Under the pieces are notes generated by a model, which made no database searches, was not told the origin of the DNA, and saw only the letters and a program-made list of their open reading frames with translations. Positions 57,001 to 64,000 of a stretch of 64,000 bases of DNA are shown here, piece by piece. Each line of letters begins with the position of its first letter. Within the stretch, counting starts at the first letter, position 1. Source of the stretch: Caenorhabditis elegans (lineage: Eukaryota > Nematoda > Chromadorea > Rhabditida > Rhabditidae); contig NC_003281.10 of NCBI RefSeq assembly GCF_000002985.6, positions 1,426,001 to 1,490,000 of the forward strand, given 5' to 3'. The translations under genes were made by a program, and so were the position numbers.

Positions 57001-57477
57001 TTTACAGCTTTTCCCAAAAGACCATCGTTCATACATTCAATTGTGAGGGAATTATAACCGAAAATCGATTGAAAATTGCATTAAAAATCTTATTCCAGAA
57101 AAATGTGAACAAAAATTAGTTGAAAAATACATATAAAAATCTAGTTGAAAAAAAGGTTGTCACCAAAGATATGCCCCCCAAGATACACCCCAGTTTGTCT
57201 ACTGGATCCTTTGTCTCCTTGGATACTATGCCCCCAAAGAACCTTTGCCACCAAAAAGTTTGTCATCTCGGAATGAAGGCCAAATTTCAATGAAAATTCC
57301 TATTTTTAGGGCTAAAAACTAGCGGAAAATTCGAAATTTTCAGTGAAAATCCCCCTGTTTTCGAGCTAAAAATGCACGGGAAATTCAATTTTCATCCTAA
57401 AAAAAAGCAGCACCTTCGAGCTTCTTGAGCTCCGTCGTCGCGGCGATCACATCGACCAAAGTGAATCGATTTTTCAT
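42064..57477 (-). CDS. NEMF: NEMF/Rqc2/Tae2 homologue, ribosome-associated quality-control factor (complete)
   Basis: Ten exons join in phase to 921 codons plus TAG: 57477-57414, 53136-52947, 51584-51049, 50495-50266, 49109-48858, 48211-47925, 46392-46219, 45352-44527, 43270-43181, 42180-42064. Family landmarks in order: start [10 protein letters not shown] and [19 protein letters not shown] (NFACT-N, residues 1-80); [13 protein letters not shown] with the conserved Asp117-Arg118 pair; coiled-coil around [10 protein letters not shown] and [10 protein letters not shown] (about 285-345); NFACT-R from RWFISSEGF through [53 protein letters not shown]; charged linker (about 620-845); NFACT-C motif [19 protein letters not shown]; end [15 protein letters not shown]. 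The family binds the stalled 60S subunit with peptidyl-tRNA, helps recruit Listerin, and adds C-terminal tails to arrested chains. Introns make up most of the span. I recall the C. elegans orthologue as Y82E9BR.18. Confidence 0.95.
42190..42900. repeat. AATTATCGATTTTTT simple-sequence array in NEMF intron 9
   Basis: More than 25 degenerate repeats of AATTATCGATTTTTTCGAAAA and variants (ATTATTGATTTTTC, AATAATTATCGATTTTTTC), about 17-24 bp each. The array continues in weaker form to about 43165. Each unit contains ATCGAT, so the array is rich in this palindromic core. Confidence 0.88.
42902..43040. repeat. Hairpin repeat (GATCTACAAAAAATGCGGGA) in NEMF intron 9
   Basis: TCGGTTTGATCTACGTAGAT, then CTACAAAAAATGCGGGAGAA on the left; AAATTCCCGCATTTTTTGTA, then GATCAACCCGTTATGGGACA on the right. 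The arms are complementary. It is embedded within the ATCGAT array. Confidence 0.75.
43310..43492. repeat. GCATAGCTTCCGCAT hairpin repeat, copy 1 (NEMF intron 8)
   Basis: Family structure: GCATAGCTTCCGCATCTCCG, AGTGACAAATGTGCTCTATT, GTCAAATTGTTGGCAG, then a stem GTATTTATTCACATTTTCAG / CTGAAAATGTGAATAAATAC with a 10-15 nt loop, then CACAAGTCACAGGGGAAATA. The stem is nearly perfect over about 20 bp. Confidence 0.88.
44150..44520. repeat. GCCAATTTCTGCCGTTTTTGG-type reiterated intron sequence
   Basis: Intron 8 of the NEMF gene next to exon 8: repeated CAATTTTTGGATCATTT and TTGGCCAATTTCTGCCGTTT blocks. Related sequence lies at 47530-47800, including the shared TATTAGGACTATTTTATGG line. Confidence 0.6.
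45475..46140. repeat. GTCACCAGCTTTC / GGGTCCCACCACGAAA array in NEMF intron 7
   Basis: Three to four units, each with CACGTCACCAGCTTTCAAA, ACACCCATATT, GGGTCCCACCACGAAAA, GGGGTTACTGTAGCCCC, TTTCGTGGTGGGACCC. The last unit is inverted (CATGATGGGGGTCATTTTGA, AGCTGATGACGTGGAGAATG). Confidence 0.75.
46446..46626. repeat. GCATAGCTTCCGCAT hairpin repeat, copy 2 (NEMF intron 6)
   Basis: Has GCATGTCCGAG and GTTGCCAG variants. It is followed by a roughly 550-bp segment that recurs after copy 7. Confidence 0.88.
47168..47351. repeat. GCATAGCTTCCGCAT hairpin repeat, copy 3 (NEMF intron 6)
   Basis: Ends the duplicated segment that begins at copy 2. Its 3' part reads TGAATAGAAGCACACAAGTC, as in copies 1 and 5. 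Confidence 0.88.
49225..50175. repeat. GGGTCCCACCACGAAA array in NEMF intron 4
   Basis: Five to six direct units of about 150 bp (starts near 49241, 49395, 49518, 49680, 49830, 49990), closed by an inverted end unit (GGGGGTCATTTTGAAGCTGG, TGACGTGGGAAATTC). The pair 49680-49830 and 49990-50130 is almost identical. Confidence 0.8.
50536..50720. repeat. GCATAGCTTCCGCAT hairpin repeat, copy 4 (NEMF intron 3)
   Basis: Starts about 40 bp upstream of exon 4's acceptor. Followed at 50750-50900 by a GGCCTAGAAATCCCAAAAGT / GGCCACCAATCTATTTTGTG block also found at about 43740-43900 and 52190-52330. Confidence 0.88.
51965..52150. repeat. GCATAGCTTCCGCAT hairpin repeat, copy 5 (NEMF intron 2)
   Basis: The stem is slightly decayed (CCGCATTTATTCACATTTTT / TGACTGAAAATGTGATTAAA). 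Upstream sequence from 51750 (TTTTACCCTTTATCAACC, GTACGGTAGCGCCAAAAGTA) matches that before copies 3 and 8. Confidence 0.85.
52540..52800. repeat. About 250-bp palindrome in NEMF intron 2
   Basis: GCAAACACCACGGCTACAGT, CCCCAGACATTTTTGCTC, GAAAATCGAGTTTTTTGGGT and ATTGAGCTGAAAATAGTTAA are mirrored around a centre near 52672, ending ACTGTAGCCGTGGTGTTTGC. The stem is close to perfect. Confidence 0.88.
53140..54324. other. AT-rich low-complexity part of NEMF intron 1
   Basis: Reiterated GAAATTCAAATTTT and TTTTTCAGTCAAAAATTGAA sequence. One GTACGGTAGCTCCAAAAGTA / CGCAAACACC motif lies at about 53271-53301. No exon signal. Confidence 0.5.
54610..54872. repeat. Tandem array, about 48-bp unit, left arm of the fold-back
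   Basis: Five to six units of the form TGATCCTTCAG, CTCCGAAGGATCACATGGGT, ACCTTCTGATGTTC. Each unit itself contains an inverted GATCCTTC...GAAGGATC pair. The mirrored array in the right arm is at 56745-57005. Confidence 0.85.
55198..55265 (-). other. tRNA-Ala(UGC)-like segment, left arm
   Basis: On the minus strand: AGCTGGTGTAGTGGTAGTGA (box A-like), GCGCACTTTGCATCC (anticodon-loop-like TTTGCAT), then GGTCCCAGGTTCGAACTTCG (box B-like). It resembles nuclear tRNA-Ala(UGC), but the T-stem pairs poorly (CCAGG against TTCGT) and the anticodon stem is shortened. Probably a SINE-like relic, not a working tRNA. Confidence 0.6.
56350..56420 (+). other. tRNA-Ala(UGC)-like segment, right arm
   Basis: Mirror copy of the left-arm segment, here on the plus strand, with the same stem defects. 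It may retain internal RNA polymerase III promoter boxes. Confidence 0.6.
56745..57005. repeat. Tandem array, about 48-bp unit, right arm of the fold-back
   Basis: Exact mirror of the left-arm array, with the same internal variants (GAGGCTCTTCC, GAGGCTCTGCC, GGGTACCTCC) in reverse order, so the array predates formation or conversion of the palindrome. Confidence 0.85.
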
Positions 57478-58970
57478 ATTTTTCCAGTTTTTGTGCTGAA
57501 AATTGGGCTGAAAATCGGAAAAAATTGGGCTAAAAATCGGAAAAAATTAGGCTGAAAATCGGTAAAAAAGTGGGTAAAAACCTCGAAAAATCGCCGAAAA
57601 AATCGGAAAAAAACGACAAAAAGTGCGGGAAATTTGAATTTTTCAGTGAAAAATTGGGGAAAATTCGAGAAATTGATGACAAAAAATACGCGTAACATTG
57701 GGAAAAGTGGTTGGTACCGGAGGCGAGAAAAAGCAGATTTTTACAAAAAAAAAAACATGAAAAATGGGTATTTTAGGTGAAAAACAGTGAGAAAACAGTG
57801 ATTTTTAGCTAGAAAATGGGTATTTTTTGGTGGAAATTGAGTTAAAAACTCGGAAACTTTGACATTTTTCAGCTGAAAATATATGATTTTTGAGGTGAAA
57901 ATCGCCAAAAAATCGGGGTTTTTGGGTGAAAAATTCAAATTTTTAGCTAAAAAATTAGCAAAAATGGGGGGTTTTGTGTAAAATTTCAGTCAAAAATTCG
58001 AATTTGAGGTGAAAAAACAGTGATTTTTAACAAAATTTACGTGGAAAATGGGGAAAAATGGATATTTCAGAGGTGAAAGTTGAGAAAAATTGGGAAATTT
58101 CAGAAAGGTTTCGGGTCGGAAAATGAAGAGAAAAAGAGGTTTTTTAGACGAAATTTGAGTGAAAAATGCGGAAATTTTCGAATTTTTCAGCTGAACATAT
58201 GAAAAAATTCGAGAAAATTGAGATTTTTGGGGTGAAATTTCAGCCGAAAATCGAAATTTTTCGAAGAAAATTGGCAAAAATTCGACTGTTTGGACGAAAA
58301 ATTCGAGTTTTAGGTGAAAATTACCAAAAAATTTTAAATTTTGGGTGAAAATATTCGAGGAGAATGGGATTTTTAGGCAAAATTCAGGCAAAAAACTGCG
58401 AAATTTCAGATTTTTCGGTATGAAAATTGGCAAAAATGCGACATTTTGGACAAAAATTCTAATTTTTAGCGAAAAATTTGAATATCAGGTGAAAATCGAA
58501 ATTTTAATTGAAAAAGTGGCGTTTTTGTGCCAAAAAAAAAAAATGCTTTTTAGAGTGAAAATTACCCGAAAATTGAATTTTTTTTTTGGATGAAAAATAG
58601 AGATTTTAAGCAAAAATTGGCATCATTTCCAATTTTTCAGCCAAAAATTACGATTTTCCGGGGAAAATGGGCATTTTTAAAGAGAAATAGGGGAGGATTT
58701 TCCGGCTAAAAGTTGGATTTTTAAGTGAAAATGGGTGTTTTTTGAGAGAGAAAAATGAATAATTTAGGCGAAAATTGGCTGAAAAATGCCATTTTTTTAA
58801 TGAGAATTTCGGGAAAAAATGGCAAATTTTCGGTTTTTTCAGATAAAAAAGCTCAAAATTTATGAGATTTTCAGGTGAAAGGTATGGGCATTTTTGAGAG
58901 AGAAAAATGAATAACTTAGAGGAAAAAGGGTAATTTTAAGGGGGAAAATGAGTGAAAAATCCGTGTTTTT
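57478..58970. other. Intergenic AT-rich reiterated sequence between two minus-strand genes
   Basis: Reiterated GGTGAAAATTG / AAAAATTCGAATTTT sequence between the NEMF start and the 3' end of the upstream minus gene. The 147-codon minus frame at 57990-58433 is a Phe/Asn/Lys/Pro periodic artefact of this repeat. Any NEMF promoter should lie here, but I see no recognisable element. Confidence 0.5.
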
Positions 58971-61841
58971 TCAAGTATAAAAAGTGGAATTCAACGAGAA
59001 TTTTGACAGAAATGGGAATTTCTTCATAAATTCCTCTCTTTTTCGGAGTTCTGCAGTCTCGTTGATCATCGATGATATCTCGTCGGCGGCGGTTATGAAT
59101 GAATCGGCGGTGGCTCCGGCGGTTATCTGGAAAATTGACGGGTTTTTCGGGTGAAAATCGGGTGAAAAATCGATAAAATTCGGTAAAAATTGGAGGTTTT
59201 TCAGGTGAAAATCAATTTTCAAAAAAAAATTCAAAAAAATCCACCTTTTTGTGGAAAAACCAATAAAAAAGTTGCAAAAATTATATTAAAAACTCAAAAA
59301 AAAATTAGCGTTAAAAAACGATAGAAAAACTGAAAAATGTTGGTTTTTTCTCAGAAAATCTATAAAAACCTCAAAAAATTTTGGTTTTTTGTCCAAAAAT
59401 TGGCAGAAAATTCCAAAACTTTTCGATTTTCAGAGTGAAAATCAATGAAAAATTCAAAAAAAAATCAACTTTTTCGAGTAAAAATCGATAAAATATGGAA
59501 AAATTATAGATTTTTTGCTCGGGGAAAATAGGGAAAATCCATAAATTTTATAACGTTTTTCAATAAAAAATGACATTTTCCCAACTTTTTGAGCAAAAAT
59601 CAAAAATAAAAATCGCAGTTTTCATCAAATTTTGCAAAATTTCGCAATGAAAATAGCACAGAAAATCGCATTTTTTGTGCTATTTTTGGAGCCAAAAATG
59701 GAAAATTGGAACCCAAAAATGAGATTTTTCACTGAAAATTCAAATTTCCCGTATATTTTTACCCTTTTTAATGAAAATTCCGCCTTTTAAGCGTAAAAAT
59801 TGCATAATTTCGACTTTTAATGGAAAAATGCCCAGAATATTGGAAAAATCGATTTTTTTTCCAAATTTTCCCGTAAATATTCAAATTTTTAGCGTAAAAT
59901 ATCAAAAAACCTGGAATTTTTGATATTTCACGCTAAAAATGTGAATTTTTACGGGAAATTTTGGAAAAAAATCGATTTTTCCAATATTCTGGGCATTTTT
60001 CCATTAAAAGTCGAAATTATGCAATTTTTACGCTTAAAAAGCGGAATTTTCATTAAAAAGGGTAAAAATATACGGGAAATTTGAATTTTCAGTGAAAAAT
60101 CTCATTTTTGGGTTAAATTTTCCATTTTTGGCTCCAAAAATCACAAAAAATGCGATTTTCTATGCTATTTTCTTTGCGAAATCTTGATTTTTATTGATTT
60201 TTACTTAAAAAAAACGCTTTTTCACAAGTTTTTTGGTGACTTTTCCTCAAAAGACAAGGAAATTTTTCAGTTTTCCTATCGATTTTTGCTCAATTTTCTG
60301 TTTTATCGCATTTTTAGCTCGATTTTTATAGTAATTTCCACCTAAAAATCGCATTTTTTAAAACCTTTTTCGATATTTTTTTTTCGATGTTCCCCCAGCT
60401 ATTAGGCTTTTTTTCGAATTCATTTTGGACGAAAAAATTCATCAAAATTCGGGTTAAAATGTGCCCTAAAATGGGGTTTTTCGACGGAAAATTGCATATT
60501 ATCGGATGAAATTTAAAATTCAACTTCCTACAGTGCAAAATCTGGATAATTTCGACATTTTCAGGGTAATTTTTCGACTTTTAATGGAAAAATCCGATTT
60601 TTTTCCTGAAAATGCCAAAATTTTGCAATTCTTACACTTTAACTTTGTTGAATTTTTCGTTAAAAATTCGATAAAACGTGAACGTTTTCCGATTTCCTGA
60701 AATTTTCAGTTTTTCAGCGCCAAAAAGTCAAATTTTTACTCAGAAAATTCAATTTTCTGTCAAAAATTCAAAATGTTTGATTTTTTTGCAACGAAAAATC
60801 GCATTTTAGCGCTCGATTTTCGGCCCAGTAATTTCCACCTAAAAATCGCGTTGAAAAAAATCAAAAATTTTGAATTTTTGACAGAAAATTGAATTGTCTG
60901 AGTAAAAATTTGACGTTTTGGCGTTGAAAAACTGAAAATTTCAGGAAATCGGACGGAAAAATTTACGTTTTATCGAATTTTTAACGAAAAATTCAACAAA
61001 GTTAAAGTGTAAGAATTGCAAAATTTTGGCATTTTCAGAAAAAAATCGGATTTTTCCATTAAAATTCGAAAAATTACCCTGAAAATGTCTAAATTATCCT
61101 GATTTTGCACTGTAAAAGTTAAGAATTTTAAATTTCATCCGATAATATGCAATTTTCCGTCGAAAAACCCCATTTTAGGCCACATTTTAACCCGGATTTT
61201 GATGAATTTTTTCGTCCAAAATGAAGGTTTTCTCTAAAAAAAAAACTTAAATTTATGCGGGAAATTCAAAATTTCAATTTCAAAGCAAAAAAAAATCACA
61301 GAAAATTCGAATTTCCCTATTTTTTTTTGCAAAAATCCCATTTTCAGCTCATTTTCGGCCCAGTAATTTCCACCTAAAAACCACACATTTTTCTACCTTT
61401 TTCAACGCTTTCATATGATAAATCATTGCATTTTTCGATCGGCACTGCTCTTTTCCAATCAAATCGAATACTTTTCTCAAATGCCAGCGAGTCGACTTTT
61501 GGACACTTTTACTACGGGATTTTGTACGAATTTCCACGCGTTTTTTGATAGAATTCATGGCTTTGCGGCGTTTTTTAATTGATTCCACATTATATTTCTT
61601 CACATTTTCAGCGTCTTCTGGCGTAGTCACAAGATTGTTCACACTGAAAATTTGAATTTTTTAATCTAGAAAAACGACTTTTTTTTAAAGAAAAAAAGAG
61701 CATTTTTTATGGAAAATGTGCTGAAAATGGAGCACATACACATTGATGAAGCGGCGTTGACGACGTTCCGCTTGTGTCAATTGCTTCCTTCGAATCTGCT
61801 TATGACCTATGTGATCTGAGTCTTCATCATCCAACAAACCC
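58971..61841 (-). CDS. Unrecognised basic protein gene, 3' exons (paralogue of the broken plus gene at 14-17 kb)
   Basis: Three exons join in phase: 61841-61740 (GLLDDEDSDHIGHKQIRRKQ, LTQAERRQRRFIN), 61643-61397 (VESIKKRRKAMNSIKKRVEI, STRWHLRKVFDLIGKEQCRS, KNAMIYHMKALKK) and 59126-58971 (ITAGATADSFITAADEISSM, INETAELRKREEFMKKFPF, then TGA). Upstream exons are not found before the right edge. The protein is strongly basic in the middle and helical at the end, with no domain I know. Its plus-strand relative has an F-box-like exon upstream, so an F-box may lie outside the window. The intron between the last two exons (59127-61396) is packed with palindromes. The frame stays open through every junction, in contrast to the plus copy. 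Confidence 0.72.
59640..60190. repeat. About 550-bp near-perfect palindrome
   Basis: Centre near 59910 (TATCAAAAAACCTGGAATTT, TTGATA). AAAAATCGATTTTTTTCCAA, CCAGAATATTGG, GCATAATTTCGACTTTTAAT and GGAGCCAAAAATGGAAAATT are each mirrored. It lies in the penultimate intron of the minus-strand gene. Confidence 0.88.
60420..61230. repeat. About 810-bp palindrome
   Basis: Centre near 60826. GGACGAAAAAATTCATCAAA, AATTGCATATTATCGGATGA, CACTTTAACTTTGTTGAATT and their complements occur symmetrically. The centre contains CAGTAATTTCCACCTAAAAA, also present at 60332 and 61362. The 61362 copy is next to the splice donor of the upstream exon, so intron-edge sequence was copied into the repeat. Confidence 0.85.
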
Positions 61842-61898
61842 CTGAAAATTGAAAAATTTCGGTCAAAACCCATTAAAATCACAATTTTTCCGGGAAAA

Positions 61899-62072
61899 AT
61901 GAAAATTTGGGCATAGCTTCCGCATGTCCGAGTGACAAATGTGCTCTATTGTCAAATTGTTGCCAGAAATACGGTATTTATTCACATTTTCAGCCAGTTT
62001 AAGGCTGAAAATGTGAATAAATACAGTTTTTATGCCAGAAATCTGAGAAACGCACAAGTCACAGGGGAATAA
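61899..62072. repeat. GCATAGCTTCCGCAT hairpin repeat, copy 6
   Basis: The loop is slightly shorter (GCCAGTTTAAGGCTGAAAAT). The copy ends in CACAGGGGAATAAATAG instead of the usual GAAATATCG. Confidence 0.85.
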
Positions 62073-62707
62073 ATAGTTCAGGAGGGTGGCTTTTCGGTAA
62101 TTTTTCGATTTTTTCTGTTAAAATCTAATCAAATATATTGAATTTCGTTATTTACTGCTAGATATACTGTTTAAAAATCGATTTTATCAATAATTTTTTT
62201 AAAAATTGTTGAAAAATCCAAATGTACGGATTTTTCGGAGTTTTTCAACAAAAAATCGTTCGTATTTCTTAATTTTTCTGAAATTTTCAATATCAAATTT
62301 GAATTCTCCGCTCTTTTTCACTTTGAGTCGTTTTTTGTTCTAAATTTAACATTTTTTGCGGGGTACTGTAGCTTCAAAAGTACGCAAACACTGAAAATTG
62401 AACATTTTTCGACTTTTTCAGAAGTTTTCAAAGATGCTCACACTAAAATTCAAGTTCCCCGTTTAATTTCACCCCGGATGCCCTTTTTTGCCGGGCTTCT
62501 AAGACTATTTTTGAATATCGAGGGGTACGGTAGCCCCGAAAGTACGCAAACACCGAGTATTACGTACTCGGCATCGAACTTTACGACAATTCGTCTAAAT
62601 TGGCGGAAAACCGGGTTTCGGGGGTACAAAGTGACGAAGAAATCGAATTTCGTATTGAGAAATGCGAAAAATCAACAAAAAGTGCTGAAAATTACACGTT
62701 TTTCGGG

Positions 62708-62897
62708 TGAAAATTGAAAATTTGGGCATAGCTTCCGCATCTCCGAGTGACAAATGTGCTCTATTGTCAAATTGTTGGCAGAAATACGGTATTTATTCAC
62801 ATTTTCAGGCCAATTTAAGACTGAAAATGTGATTAAATACAGTTTTTATGCCAAAAATCTGAGAAACGCACAAGTCACAGGGGAAATATCGATTTTT
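62708..62897. repeat. GCATAGCTTCCGCAT hairpin repeat, copy 7
   Basis: First hairpin of the second copy of the roughly 900-bp segment; it has the GCATCTCCGAG variant. Its upstream flank carries GTACGGTAGCCCCGAAAGTA. Confidence 0.85.
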
Positions 62898-63459
62898 AGA
62901 AGAATATAGAGATTTAAACTGGGAATTTTTTGTCAGTTTTTGGTTGAAAAGTGAGGTTTCAGACAATTTTTTTTTTGATTTTAATGCTCAAACTACATAG
63001 AAACCTGGAATTTGCTGTATTTTGGCAAATTTTTCATGAATTTCAGCTCGAAAAATCGGCTTTTCGTATAATTTTCAGTAATTTTCTATTATTAGGACTA
63101 TTTTATGGGCCAAAATAGCAATTTCGTCATTTTTCAGTGGAATCTTTTTTTCGATAAAAATTCTTTTTCAGCAATTTTCATGCTAAAAATTTTCTCCGTT
63201 TCTCCGTTTAATTTTACTCTTAATCAACCTTTTCCAGGGCTTCTAACTCTATTTTTGAATTTCTAGGGTTACGGTAGCGCCAAAAGTACGCAGACACCGG
63301 GTGTCTGCGTACTTGGCACCGAACCTTACGACAATTAGTCCAAATTGGCTGAAAACCGGGTTACGGGGCTAAAAAGTGATAGAGAAGTCGAATTTCGTAT
63401 TGAAAATCTGTGAAAATCATCGAAAAATGATGAAAATCACAAGTTTTTCGGGAAAAAAA

Positions 63460-63640
63460 AAATGAAAATTTGGGCATAGCTTCCGCATCTCCGAGTGACA
63501 AATGTGCTCTATTGCCAAATTGTTGGCAGAAATACGGTATTTATTCACATTTTCAGGCCAATTTAAGACTGAAAATGTGAATAACTACCCGTTTTTATGC
63601 CAAAAATCTGAGAAACGCACAAGTCACAGGGGAAATGTTC
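63460..63640. repeat. GCATAGCTTCCGCAT hairpin repeat, copy 8
   Basis: Closes the second copy of the roughly 900-bp segment. The stem is GTATTTATTCACATTTTCAG / CTGAAAATGTGAATAACTAC, with one mismatch near the base. Confidence 0.85.
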
Positions 63641-64000
63641 AGTAAGCCAATATTTAGCTATTTTGGTTGAAAACTTCTAATTTCAGGTTAGACATATCCG
63701 AAAATTCCGCAAAAACGCGAATTTGCTCGAAAATTCCGCGGAATTCGAATGATTTTCACATTTTCTGACATTTCTCCCGGAAAAAAAGCTCTTCAAATTT
63801 TTTTTCGGTAACATTTCGGTTACTGTAGCTTCAAAATTATGCACACACTGTGGTCACACACCGAATTTGACGACAAACTGCAGAATATTTAGAAAATGAC
63901 CGGAAAATTCGAATTTTGTATCAGAATTTCTCAAAAAGCATTATAAAAAAGACATTTATAGTTTGTTTTTCAAGCAAATTAGCAAAATTTTCCAAATTTC

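Larger units (their letters stand above)
54334..57281. mobile_element. 2.95-kb MULE-like fold-back transposon in NEMF intron 1
   Basis: The ends GGCCTTCATTCCGAGATGAC and its complement bound two arms of about 1.38 kb (54334-55714 and 55896-57281), almost identical, around a spacer of about 180 bp. The 9-bp AAATTTCAA flanks both sides (54325-54333 and 57282-57290). A 9-bp target duplication with very long inverted repeats is the pattern of Mutator-type fold-back elements. Each arm contains a subterminal tandem array, a tRNA-like segment and the same 79-codon open frame ([16 protein letters not shown]...). The two copies of this frame differ by one Gly/Val codon. No transposase is visible, so it is presumably non-autonomous. 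Near-identity of the arms suggests a recent insertion or ongoing arm conversion. Confidence 0.88.
61842..64000. other. Right-edge repeat-rich interval
   Basis: Contains hairpin copies 6-8 and the second copy of the roughly 900-bp segment. From 63650 to the edge there is AT-rich sequence with one GGTTACTGTAGCTTCAAAAT motif. No exon is found on either strand. It is presumably an upstream intron of the 58.97-61.84 kb gene. Confidence 0.5.

Noticed and set aside
57990..58433. 147-codon minus-strand open frame
   Set aside because: Composed of Phe, Asn, Lys, Pro and Leu in a period set by a GGTGAAAATT-type DNA repeat; no splice context and no domain.

Overview
The window looks like nematode chromosome-arm DNA from the genus Caenorhabditis, most likely C. 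elegans. The support is AT-rich DNA, short introns with TTTCAG acceptors, dense fold-back repeats and degenerate TTAGGC telomere-type repeats. From memory, the C. elegans NEMF gene lies on the left arm of chromosome III (clone Y82E9BR). I could not check this.

Layout: (1) 169-1215, minus: first two coding exons of an SLC22-type transporter; the rest lies off the left edge. (2) 1.2-11.6 kb: no convincing gene, but layers of palindromic repeats, two GC-rich islands and a tandem duplication. (3) 11.64-12.74 kb: a dead, 5'-truncated RTE-type LINE. (4) 13.1-17.2 kb, plus: a short unrecognised five-exon gene, a broken F-box-like gene with a better-preserved relative at 59-62 kb, and a lone last exon of the splicing factor U2AF65. 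(5) 17.2-21.3 kb: a 147-bp tandem repeat, a 1.6-kb fold-back element, a dead tyrosine recombinase and a GC-rich inverted pair. (6) 21.6-40.5 kb: two head-to-head C2H2 zinc-finger paralogues. The minus copy (15 exons) is open throughout. The plus copy (17 exons, one extra finger) has an in-frame TAA in exon 3. A third, fragmentary copy and a reiterated repeat lie between them. (7) 42.06-57.48 kb, minus: a complete NEMF/Rqc2 ribosome quality-control gene (10 exons, 921 aa), whose first intron contains a 2.95-kb palindromic transposon with 9-bp target duplications. (8) 58.97-61.84 kb, minus: 3' part of an unrecognised gene related to the broken gene in (4). (9) 62-64 kb: repeats, including a second copy of about 900 bp from a NEMF intron.

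No shared pathway or operon is evident. NEMF is a housekeeping translation-surveillance gene and the zinc-finger pair looks like a young lineage-specific family. The main theme is structural: inverted duplications at every scale, from 60-nt hairpins to an inverted gene pair, mostly inside introns.

Exon boundaries were set by eye from GT/AG sites, reading phase, and agreement between paralogues or with remembered family sequences. Repeat edges are approximate.
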